This document shows positions 12,396-24,700 of a DNA stretch of 64,000 nt, piece after piece; position 1 is the first letter of the stretch, and each line of letters opens with the position of its first letter. The stretch is from Chaetorhynchus papuensis (taxonomy: Eukaryota; Chordata; Aves; Passeriformes; Rhipiduridae): contig VWYX01000401.1 of assembly GCA_013396525.1 (NCBI GenBank), forward strand, positions 562,062 through 626,061. Direction: 5' to 3'. The notes beneath the pieces were generated by a model. The model saw nothing but the letters and a program-made list of their open reading frames with translations. It was not told the DNA's origin and searched no databases. Position numbers and translations under genes: made by a program.

Positions 12396-13615
12396 AGGCA
12401 GTACAGGATTTGAAAAATATAGAAGTTAAAACCTAAGGCATCAATGCAAGCTCAGTCACAAGAGCAAACTGCATTGTGCTCTGAAGTCTAAAACATTTAA
12501 ACATTTAAAGTACTGTGTTGATTGATGACCACTGTTCCAAAATCATTATTAAAAAGGAGAGACGGATGGAACACTGCCAAAGAAACTTACAAAGGAGCAA
12601 GGTGGAGAGAGGGAAGCACATCTTACAGAGAACTGTGAGAAAAATCAGAGGAACAGCTGCTTTTGACTATAGTGGTGTCGATGCAGAGCATGCCTATTAG
12701 GGATCTTCAAGAAAAAAGGATACCCTGCCATGCAAAATTTGGGAGTAAGGGAACTCTTCAAGGAAACATGCTAGTATTGCTGCCTAGTAACAAGTAAGTG
12801 CTCATTTTCATGCAAAATTCTTAAAAAGAAAGACAATCCATATACATAATTATTTGCTTGCATTTTCTAGAGAGAGCTGACTAAAACAAAGCACTGCAGA
12901 TAAGTTGTTCTTCAGTATTCCACCCACCAGAATATACACGTCAACAACAATAACCTCCCTTCAGGACATACATCTCCACCCACTCTGAGAATGGCCAGCT
13001 ATGGCCCTGGAGTATCAACACACACCACATTGCATCTGTTCTCATTTCAGGCTGTAATTAAACACTACATATTTGTTAAAAAGGCAAATATCTCAGTGAT
13101 AAGCATGGGTGAATAATAATGTCCATCCTGAGTGTTGGAGACACTGAAGTGTGAAAGGCAAATGGTAAATGTAAATATGAATAAAGTAGAAGTTGACAGA
13201 TTACATCACTTGTTTTAATGTCCTAAGGCATGTCTTGGAGGGATGTGTAGTAGGGCAACCTTGAGTCAAAGCTAAAGCTTTATCTGTAGGGGCTTGAAAC
13301 AGTGATCATTTGTTTTAGTTTCTTTCTACAGAAAAACGTAACTACTTTAAAAGCAGGAACAAATGTAAGAAAAAAACCACTACCTATTCAAGTCTAAATA
13401 TATATGTCTAAACATATCAAGATTCTCCAGTCTTCTTTCCTTATTGTCAGCTTTAAACACCAGACCTGCCATCAACCTGCTATAGGAAACTACAGGCTGT
13501 CTTCAATTAAAATTACATACTGCCCTTCCTTCTGTTTTCTCAAAGTTGTTTCTAAAATAACTCCAAATAGCCCTGGTGCTTCCAAAATTCCTTGGAGTTA
13601 AATATCTCCATGGAA

Positions 13616-13652
13616 TTATATATAAAATATTTATATATATATATTATATAAA
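13616..13652. repeat. (TA)n low-complexity run
   Basis: Almost uninterrupted TATATA and ATATTTATA sequence, probably a decayed dinucleotide microsatellite. Confidence 0.85.
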
Positions 13653-13666
13653 AGTTCTTTTGTTCT

Positions 13667-13745
13667 ATTTATCTTCTAATACCTTCTTATGGTATTAGAC
13701 GATAAATGGTAAAACCTCTAGCATAACCATTTATCTTCTAATACC
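13667..13745. repeat. Three-copy inverted repeat, potential hairpin
   Basis: The unit atttatcttctaatacc (13667-13683) is followed by its near-perfect inverse ggtattagacgataaatggt (13691-13710) and then by a second direct copy, accatttatcttctaatacc (13726-13745). The middle copy can pair with either neighbour with one mismatch, using loops of 7 or 15 bases. Confidence 0.88.
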
Positions 13746-15563
13746 ACAATCCACCACCATTTCTTCAATAACTAGTCCATCTTTGCATCTGGCCATCACC
13801 AATGTGTATAATTCCACATTTACTTATCTCTAACAACGGAGTCAGCTTTCCTGAAGTAAAACTTCTTTTAAAAAACACATTAGTCTCTTTTCTGATCAGG
13901 AGATCCTTGCCAGTGTGGAGGATGTTTAAATTCCTCATGTGTTTTAAATGACCATAGTAGTCTTTGCATGGAATTGCCAACTGTAGCCATTGTGTCAGGA
14001 TGTTAAATGTGCTCATCCCAAAAACTTCCATGCTGTCAAACCTTCCAGGACACTAACTGTATAGTGCTGTAAATGCACCAATATGAAGAAGAAATAAAAT
14101 ATTAAAAATATATTTAGAAATAATTTGACTGGTCTTATCCAGAGGCATAAACTCCCATTGAACTTGGTTCTAATAGATCCCTCAATGACTGCATCACAAA
14201 TACATATTTCCATAGTGCACAGGTGAGTGCTTCCAACTGTCAAAAATATTTTTACTTCATCAGAGTAACTTGTCCTACCAAATTCTTAGGAAATATGTTC
14301 AACAATAGGTTTTCATTGGATTTATTTCTGTATTCAATAATATTATAAGCACAGGAAAGCTGCAATGCTGATGTACAAGCTCTAGATTTTGATCATGTTT
14401 TAAGCACTATCTTAAATAAAAAGACTGTTGGTGGAATTCTGTTTGTACAAAAATCTGGCAATTGTGATAACATTTTGGTAATCCCAACACTTAAGTTGTT
14501 ACACATAAAACATGGAAGCAAATAAGTTTTTTTTCACCCATCCCAAAGGTTGAAACAGTTTCATGTCAAAGAGGAAAAGAATCTACAAGGGTAAGGGGAA
14601 AGGCATCACTTTCTCACATCACTTTCTCCACAGGTACAAACTGAGACATGTCCTTGAAGAGTTTGAAATAAGCCAAAATCCAATAATCCTCAAGAACTGA
14701 ATTTGACACATTGCTTTTCTGCCATCTGATCACCAAATCTACTACATACCCATTCAGAGTCCTTTAGTAAATAATTAAACTGGTAGTGAAGGAGAAATGT
14801 TTTTCCAAACACAGCAGCAGAAATTTCTCCTCTGTTCTTAAAGCAGAAGACAGTGTGCTTCAAGATAGCTGGACCTTAAGCAAGATACTGCCTAATTCTC
14901 CCCCCTTGGTATCTTAACTATCTCAAAGCAACTAATACCAGCCACTTGAGACTACAAATATCTTGAATAGCAGTCCCTTACATTCTTTCCGTGTCTTTTA
15001 TTTAACAGCCACAGTCCAATACATTGCCTATGATTTTACTCAAAAAACCCCAATGCCTGAACTGTATTGTAGTTTGGCAGAAGATATTTTCAAATACTGT
15101 CCATTCAAATGTAGATAAAATTATATGAAACTAAAGCAGTTGAATTACTACATATCTAATGCATTCTTATCAGTTCACATAACATGAGTATGGAGTAGAT
15201 CATGAAAAATAAAACTGTTACATATGGAAAAGACACTTGTCTCTTTATATAAGAAGAGAGCAATGCTTACTTTTCCAGTTTATTTTCTGTGATAATTACC
15301 CAAGTCTTCCAGGCATGCAAACAACTAACAACATAAACCAGCTGTGGCAACAAATCAGCTGTGATTATGCTAGTTAGAAGTATGACTATATGGAGTGAAT
15401 TTGGGTAGTGAAAATGATCAGGCTTTTTCCAAAAGCCGCATGCACTTGTGTACAAACTCTCCCCAGACCCTTGAGAGAGTGTAAAGTGAAGGTCTTGGTC
15501 CCTCATCTTTAAATATACAGCACTTTTCAAAAGATTACTGGTTTTCACCTTCACCTTTGTCAC

Positions 15564-15782
15564 TGTTGTAACGCAAACGTGTAGAAAAACCACGAGTCCA
15601 AGTCAGTAGAAAAGTGGCAAAGCCAGGTTTAATGGCTTTTTCCCCAAGGTTTTTATATGTTAGTTCACAAAGTGAGTTAGATGGCATAAAGTAATTGGTT
15701 CTCTGGCCATCCACCCCTTGAGGGGATTGGCCCAACTCTAGCACGTCTGTTCCCAAGTGTTTTGCTATTTGAGGTTGTAACA
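15564..15782 (-). mobile_element. Short solo LTR-like element, minus orientation
   Basis: On the minus strand the element starts TGTTACAACCTC and ends GCGTTACAACA, giving TG...CA ends and 219 bases. It carries a TATA box (TATAAAA, 15657-15651) and an ATTAAA poly(A)-type signal (15633-15628). These are classic LTR features. The 5-base flanks (gtcac and atctg) do not match, so either the target duplication has decayed or the ends are off by a few bases. No primer-binding site or polypurine tract is visible next to it. Confidence 0.6.
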
Positions 15783-18700
15783 ATCTGGGAAAAACAAGTG
15801 CAGGTGTGAATATTGATAAACACTGGCAACTTTGTTTTAGTTAGCTTGCATGGGAAAGACAGAGTTCTCACTGAATACTAGAGAGCTGAAGAAATTAATT
15901 GCTAAAGCTTTGTCAGCATCAACAACCTTCTGGTCCATTGTAACTATGTTCCCTCACCCCTTTGTACAAAACGTAAACCTCACCACATCTTCCAGAGGCA
16001 GGGACATGTTGCACTGCATCCCGGCGGAGGGAGGAGCACTATGTCGATCTGGCCTCACTCAGAGCCTCTTCTGTCTCCAAGGAAGAGTTATGTGCATTAT
16101 TGCAGAAAAAGAGGAATGCAGAAATAAGCAAGCCACTTCACCAATCCATATCAAAACTTTAAGTTCAGATAAAAGATAGGTGCAAAACTGATTTCCTTTG
16201 TTGCCTCAGTGATGGAACCCACAGCGGGTTTATACAGCCTCACAATACAAAGTTCTGCAGCCTTTTCCAGGGATTCCTTTCATTACAAAAAAGATAACAG
16301 CAGAAGAGATCAATCAATTTCAAAACTGCTCGGCCACCACCAATACAGGCTTTCTAGGGGTGACATAAAGATAAATGTTTTCACACGTGAAGGCACATAC
16401 AACAACATTTTTAAAGAATTACGATGCTCACAGCAGATTAATTTCCAGTGGGTATTTCTAAAGAAAATAACTGACTTGGGAGACTTTAAACGAGTTCTTA
16501 TGTATCATTAATAAGACTTCATCCATTTCCTGACAGTTAAAGGTTGTAGGGGTTAATAAATCAGTCTGTTTGATTTTAGAAAGAATCTTTGCCATCTCAT
16601 CAAGTAATATTAAAGATAGTAACGATACTTGAACTGAAATGAAGGCATCTTTTTATCATGCAGTTCTTCAGACTTCTTTGCAATTCATGGGACCTTGAAT
16701 AATGATAGCTCATAATGTTAAAGAACACTTAACTTCAAGAAAAATTCTAAGCATCAGAAAGTGTGGAAACATCACACAGATATTTATATCAAGACCAGTG
16801 AAATCTGTAAGCCATAGTTACAAATCTCTGAGGTAGAATTTAAAATCACACATGGAAAATTGAAATCAGAAAATAATGAATACGAGAAAAGTCGTCTGCG
16901 TCATTTCAGTAACCTCTTGTTTTTTCAAACAGTCTGAGATATTCCACACTTATATCTTGGAAGCAAGGAAATACTTTCTTCATTTTTGAATTGCAAAACA
17001 TATAAGTCAAGTCACACTAACAACAGCATGTATCAAATAAACTGAATATTCCTGCCACGGAGTCTTGGAAAGTCTCCAACAAAACTCTCTCTTGCTTAGA
17101 ATGAGAAGCAGAATAGCATATTAAATATAATTTTTCAGTATATGCTCTACAATCAATCCCAAAGGTAAATCCCTGACCTCAACAACAGTTTTCACAGGAA
17201 CTTTTCCCTGTAACCCAATGTAACAGTAATTTCATTCTGGGAACCAACATGCAGTCAGTGCTAAAATTCCTACTTCATATGCTCATGAGTTCAGCTTTCA
17301 TTTTTATTTTGAGTAAGAATGCTGCAAAAATGGTACCATGAACACAATTTTTCCTTGCTGTGTATGCACCGGAAAACTCCCTTTTTACATTGCAAAAGTT
17401 TCTTAGAAAACAAACAATGCTACTTGCAGGCACTGACAAAATGTTTGCTCAGTATTTCCTGTTAAAAACCTCTCTCTTCCATTGCTTATGGCTTCCAGCA
17501 CTCAGCATAAAGTCCTCCACTATCTTCCTCAACATGAGTGTTTTCCAGAAACTTTGGACCAGATGTAAAACTTCTTGGAGGAAGATACTACCATGTTTCA
17601 TTAACATACAATAAGAATTTTAAAATAATAATAATTAAAAACAAAACAAAACAAAACAAAAAACCCCAAACCACTTTTCCCCTTGTTTGAAGCACAAAGT
17701 GAGTCAGATCTTCATAGGAAGCTCATCAGTATTAGAAAAGACTGCCCATGGTGAAAGGAAATATAACTCAATCCCCTTATTACCTGTATCTGTTAATATA
17801 AGTGATCATTTAAGTGGATCTATCTTCCTTAGCTAGAATGATCCCTAAAGCTGATACAATCTTCATGCTGAAGGAACTCCTAAGTGTCATGCTCCCCTTC
17901 CAGCATCTGCTCCAGAAATGCCTGTGAGAGCTCTGGAAAAACCAGAATATTGTCTCTGCAAAGTAGGCAGCTTTTGAGAAAACAGAATTTGCAAATTCTT
18001 ACAGACAGGGGAGAAGCTCCAATTCTAGCTGCTATTTTAGTCTTTTGGAGCACTGAAAATACTTCATATTTAACTTAATTTAACCCTCGCAGGCTGACCA
18101 AAGTCACAACACAGTAAATTACCCTAAATCAGCAAGGAGACTGTAGGCTGGGAGTTCAGTCATTCCCTGTGCTTCAGGAATTCTCCATGAGAAGCTAGGA
18201 AAGCTCAGCATCAAATGTATGCTCATAACTTTGTTATCAGTACTAAAATTTCTGCTTATTAGAATAATGCTTTTTACCCTGAAATTTCTTGATTTCTACA
18301 GAAAACCCAGATGAAAGTGAGAAACAAGAGGTACTATTACTCAGTTTGTCAGGGGCACCAGGGACCTGGGCTGCCTGAGTAAGGAGATCTCTCCCACCGA
18401 ACTGCAAGCATTTCTTTCAGGGCTACTGTCAATAAGGGGTGGTTTTGAAGACGTCTTCCCTGCTGAGCAGAAACCTCCTGAAAGGGAGTTGAAAAGTAAG
18501 ATATGACTCTGCATTATCACCAGATTGTCATGGCTAGCTTTACCTTTGTTTGATTTTTGAAAAAAAATATTACTAAGGTACATTATTAAAGTGGCAAAGT
18601 CAGATATTCAAAATCCCAAGGAAATGCCAAAACTGAAGTTTGCCTTGTAAAATGAGGGTTATAGTACCTCAGTGCGTCTCAAGGTGGCTATAAGAATAAT

Positions 18701-21700
18701 GTTTATGAAACACACAGATAAAAAAGTGACAAATGCTTCAGAAAAGGTCAGAGGAAATTAATACTTCTTTCTTCAGAGCTGGGTTTGAATAGGATGTTAC
18801 CCAACATGGCAATAAAGACCAGCACTGCATACTGAAAACTGAGGCAGTAAAATAGCATTGACTAGCTGCCCATTAAAGGCAGGATATATCCCACCTAAAT
18901 TTAGCAGTGTAAAAAGTGCACTCTAATGTAGTCACGTAGACTCTGCTCTCACTGAAGAGATGCAGACTTCTCCAGCAGCAACTCATGTGATCCCAAGATA
19001 ATCTTCTGGGATGAGCAGGAAGAATAACCATCCAGAGCTCCTTCTCTTTCTCCTTTGACTCAAGACAAGAATTAGACATCAGGTTTAAGCTACGTGCCTA
19101 AATGGTAAGCATCTAAACTGAGATGAAATTAATGTCCTAAATAAGCACCCGTATATCCCAGGTATAAAAGGATTAAAATAACAAAACAAAATAAACCATC
19201 TTAGAACATAACCTTGTAATTGCAGGTTATTTTATGATGTGTGTGCAAAGGGCACTTCTGATACATAGTTTAATTCTGAAAATCTTCCAATTTTTCAAGA
19301 CCAATTTTGCAGACCCCAGTGTGGGTCATCTTATACAGTGTGCAAGTACATTTCCATGCTAATTAATTAGAAATATAAAAACTATGTTAATCTTCTCTTT
19401 CCCACTGTTTGTGTTTCACCAGTTCTGATTTCCTCACATGTTCTGGCTGACAGAAGAGAGTCTCACTACACGCATATCTCATTTTCTTTCCACCATCTTC
19501 CATGCTGTACTAAGAGGTTTTCATATTCTAGTTGCCAAATTCCATCATGCTAAGAACTGCAAGAGGAAAACCCAGTACCTGATAGATCCCCCCCATAGGC
19601 TCTGCTACATGGAAGTGGTAGTTATTCTTGCTTTTGCTCCAAGAATGTTCATTTGATTATTCCAAACTAGAACAGACACCATAAGATGGGATAAGATTAT
19701 TGCCTCATAATAAAGATTCAAGTTCATTAAAGGCTCTGCTCTAAGAAAAGCAAGGATTAGTCTTTAACTTTCCAAATGGCCATGTTTGCCTTAAGAAAGG
19801 AGATGTTAGTTTCCTACAATAAAACATATTTCTCAGGCAAATAAGATGACTCATCCGCCCTCAGATATTTCAGTTTGCCAAGGAAAACTTTTAAAAAGTC
19901 ATTCCATATTGTAACAAAATCAAAGTAGATTTTGAGTCAGCAGTTTGGCCAGGAAAAATGGTACTCCAGGTAGGGTGATGCTATGCAACGTCTGCCCCTA
20001 ACTACCAAAGAAATAATTGAGGCAAACCTCTGGAAAAGTAGGCATTTCTATCACCCTTCTGAGAAAGCCTGATTGCTTTGTAATACAGTGAAATCAATCA
20101 TTTTCAGGAGCATCTGAATCACCCTGACGTGGCATAAGTGGTACTGCTCCAGGGAGCAGACTCATACACAGCTGCTGGCATTTCACACACTGCCACCGCT
20201 TTATATGGGCTGCCTACCCACTCAGAGCCAATTGGGGATACTCAGGAGAAAAGGAGCTTGTCTGAAGCACAAATCTGACATGTTGCTCAGGAAAGGAGGG
20301 AGTGCTTAACCCCCCCTGCCATCACCCTGCTCCTGGAGCTTGGAATGTGACTGCAAAGTTAGTCACTAGCCAGCCAAAGAACAAGTAGATGTTTAAAAGG
20401 CTGAGATTACAACACTGAGATGCTTCAGTTCCTACATAAGCAAAATTTTTTTGTTTGGAGCTCCTCTAACTAGAAACTGCCAAACTTGTGAAGACAGCAT
20501 CGACCTCAAGTGAAACGAGCATTAAAATGCGGTCAGACCCCCACTGTCTGAAAATCAGATCCTTATCTCTAACTCCAGTGACTCACAAGACTTTCCAATT
20601 CCTATTAGAAGTAAAACCAAATAGCACAGTGTGAAGTTGATAAAGCTGATGTGATTTACAAGTCTGATATTTCACAGCTTTCTGAAAATAGAAACAAATT
20701 GACAGGGGCAGTACATTTTCCAATCACTGCTCATGAACCAAAAATTTTCAATCACTGGTTATTTAAGTTTCACACAGCCATGCACTGTGTTTCTAGGATA
20801 TACTCCAGAGATTAACTAACCTTTCCCTGAAAGCAAAGCTAATGCACATGCACAGCAAAATTTACCCATCAGATAGCAACCAATGGATTTAAATCCATGT
20901 TAATAAGACCACTGTCAAATATACTTCAGACCTGTCTGCTGAACTTTTTGATGTGCTGTTCAAGGCTAATAGCTCATCTTTACATCCTACATGAAAGCAG
21001 GAACACGAGGAACAGCCAGTTCCTCCTGCGACACCTTTCAAAATTTAGAGACTTACTTCTGTTCAAGTCAAAATCAAAACTCTGAGAGAATTTTTTAAAG
21101 GACCTGCATAAACCTGCTTTCAGATTAAACCTCAAAATACATAGCAGACTTGTCTGGATTAGGATGGGGAGCTTTTGTAAGCACACTGAAGGTGAGGGTC
21201 ATAGTCTGAGGTTTTGAAGATCCAGTCAAGTTTCTGCACTGTCTGTTTCAAAGCAGAGTTTTGGAGAAGCAAAAGATTAATTGCAGTTCATAGTTGGGAG
21301 ATAAACTACATCTCCAAAGCTTAGTGCTGTGTCACAAGTGCCACAACTTCTAGAAAAATGAAAAATAAAGAAATTTTTTTCCTCCACCCAAAAAATATAT
21401 TCAAAGTTGTTAGAATTTATGAAAATATCCAGCTTCTATAAAAAAGTATGTTCTTCACCCAGATCCTTCAAAACCTCCAACTAGCTCTATAAAAAACACC
21501 CTATAAAATGTATCAGCACAAAAGCGAGTGAGTTAATCAAGATGATCAAGAAAAGTAAGAGTGCGCCAGTGGAGAAGCTGAACTGAAATTTTCATTTTCT
21601 TTAGAGAGATGCAGGAAAGCTGCTCATTTCAACTTAACAGAAGCCAGAAGAATGAGAAGAACAACCAGCAAAGTGACCATAAGACTCATAGCTCAAAATT

Positions 21701-24700
21701 TTGAAAATGCCAGCAAGGCTGGACGTGTAACAGGATCTACAAGCATCCTGTCAGCTTGGGATCACAAGGAATCTTTCATCAAGTATATTTTTTCATGTTT
21801 ATTTGCGAACCAGAAGGAATATCTCAGAAGTTTTGAGCAAAGTGTGGTAAGGCATTGCTAGGCAAGAGAAGACAGAATGGGATGGAAATAATGCAACAAG
21901 GTCAAAGCAGCATCTATTGAGCCAGAGAGAACTAAAGCCAGATGCAGGTATAATCAGTTTATATGTTAGGAATCAGAAAGGACAAGTAGACAGATTTTCT
22001 GCAGTTCTTTGACCAATGCTTAGCCCCAAAAGATACCAAAGTAGTAACCCAACAATACATTCATTTGGCTTACATAAAACCTAACCAGAAATAAACAAAT
22101 ACTGTTTTATTCATATGGGATATGCTCTAGGGCAAACATTGTCTTAGTTTTCATCCAAAGAAAAATTCTTTTTCTTGAGACTATTAAAAAACACTGACTT
22201 GATCAGAAATTGGAATTTCTTTTCCATTAGGAAACTCTGTCCCATGATCCTTTGTTTCCATCTCAGGGCAGATGTTGCAGTACTTGTAACTTTTACTGAA
22301 AGTTGTAGTTGTCCCCTCCCTCCCTTCAAACCTCAAGGTATCAAAACATGTTGGAGCTCAAGCCTAAAATGCTTCCATTTTATGTAAGGCCTCCAGGGAG
22401 ATGGAGCTAATGATGGATCTCTCGCAGCCTGAACATTTCCACCAGGCTGCTTCCTGTGACTGCTGCAGCCACGACACCCCGTGATACACAGAACACCTAA
22501 ACACAGCACAACCTTATTTTGCACAGAGAGGCCAGAACACTTCAAAGAGGATGGATGTGCCTTTTCACAGTGTACTACAGCATTTCAGGCAGACAGACTT
22601 ACAAATGGATTCAAAATATTTTCTCAGTGAAAAATCAGTGTTTCAGCCTACCAACATTTTCCTGTTGATTATTTCAGTTTTGTAGGAACCAAATGCCAGG
22701 CACTCAAATTTACAATCTTTCCCCAGTATTAGTATATACTTTCTGCTTTTAATTAATCCAGTGGTTTCAGTTAGTGCATAACACACCAAGTGCAATATCA
22801 CAAATCACAGTATGGAAATGCTGACATATTTGAATGCAGTGAGAACTTTACCAGGATTTTATGCACAGTTTGAAAAATCAAATAAAATCCATTTAAAAAA
22901 ATAAGAAGGGAATAGGCACTATTGGAGATAGGGGTAACGATTCATCTGATTCTGTGTCATTTTTATAATCCTAGCTTTTGAGCTTCTGGGGCCTTATATT
23001 GATTTTCTCTGTTCTGTCTCTCCTTTTTTCTTTTTAAGTTATGGAAAGTGAACACATTTAATATAAAACAGATTTTGCTTTATTTTTTCAGGTAAGCCTG
23101 TTAAAAGTAGAAAATACTTCATCTGCTGCGCAGAGAAAAAGCGTAACGTTAAGCATTTGACATTAAATCTTGGTAGATAAATATCGTCTCTATTTAATTA
23201 TCTGTTAAAAATTGATAGAGGGGTAGCATCAGCTTTTGAAATCCCCAGCAGCACAACTCCCACTGATATCAGTGGGTCTAGGATCTCACTCAGAATTTTA
23301 CCTTTTTTTTTTTTTTCTTTTTGAACAAGCAGCATCTCTTTGTGCAATAATTGACAGCGATTAGTGTCAGCTTGGCACATACAAAGCTGCATGGATCTGT
23401 GGGAAATTTATGCCTCCTAACATGCCGTGCTAAATTTAAACCTGTTGCATAATATGCAGATTAATTGTCATGCATGTAATGCAGCTAAGAATATCTGAAG
23501 CTCAGGGAAAGCTAATACACATGCAGACTAAAAAGGAGGGTTTAAATGCATTTTGGGCTCTACCACGTGGAATAAAACGCACTGATGCCTCCCTTTAGCG
23601 AAGCTGTACCTTCTCGCAATCACTTCAGTGAATGTACATTTCATTCACTGGACCCATGTGAATGGTACAAAGCACCACCAGCATTAAAAATAGGAAAGCA
23701 AGAAAAGGCAGACTTGCTTTTTGATTCCATTAAGCCGTCGCTTCAGTCCTAGCTCTGGGGCCACCCTGCTCTAAGGCAGTTCTGAGAAACTCTGAAGCCT
23801 GCTTTTTTCTCCAAAATTACAAACTGGAAGACTTATTTCTACAATACCCTTCTCTATTCCATCTTTTTTTCCCCCTCACACTACGCATAAGAAACAGACT
23901 TATTTTTCTGTTTGATCTCGAAGACTGAAAAACCTTTCTTGTAATTCACATTTTTACTTCTGGTCTGAGCCTGAACGCAAAAAAATAAAGCACAGGTAGA
24001 GATTGCATATATCTACGTATTTTCAGAAAGTTAAATAGCAGCTTAATCCAATATGAATATGCTAATAAAATTTTATTATCTATCATTACAAAGAACACAG
24101 ATAAAATAAGAAGGTTGGATGAAGTTCCATCTCTTTGGTCTTCATCTCTAGTGCATATTCCAAAAGGAAAAGTTCTAGAAACCTTGACAGATTAGAAAGG
24201 AGAATGGCTAAAAGAACCACTGCCAGTATTTGGGCTTTTTGTTGTTTTGAGGGTTAGGGATTTTTATCACCTAACTGTTATCACCAAACATTTTCTGGAG
24301 TAATTCCCCAAGAATGACATAATTCCTAACCTATAGCCCAATTCTGAAGTGATTGTTCACGTTCCTATTTCATCTTGAACTTCAGCCATCAAAATGCCTT
24401 TAATATTAGCAGCCCAGACATGTTCTTAATTCACACAAAAATATTCCAGGCCCCCCATCCACACATTATGCTTCACACAAACCACTTCCCACTGAATACA
24501 CACTTAAAAGTTTAGCCTCCTGATTTTCAGCTTCACACAAATACATGCTTCCTTTTGCTCTATCAGGCCAGGATATCCACAAGCCTTCTGCACAGGATAT
24601 TTAGTCTCACTTTTTATCAGGTATCCCAGCCTTACTGGAAACAGCACACTGGAAGATAACCCAAGTCTGCAATAATACAAAAGAGCCCCCAGTGGCAATG

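Larger units (their letters stand above)
12396..15563. other. Intergenic
   Basis: AT-rich with no gene supported. It includes a TA-rich low-complexity run at 13,616-13,652 and, just after it, a compact set of three related 17-20 base repeats that can fold into a hairpin. Confidence 0.5.

Noticed and set aside
15565..15781. gttgtaac at both ends of the 15.6 kb element as an 8-base target duplication
   Set aside because: The repeats are better explained as the LTR's own TGTTACAAC and GTTACAACA ends, given the TATA box and poly(A)-type signal inside.
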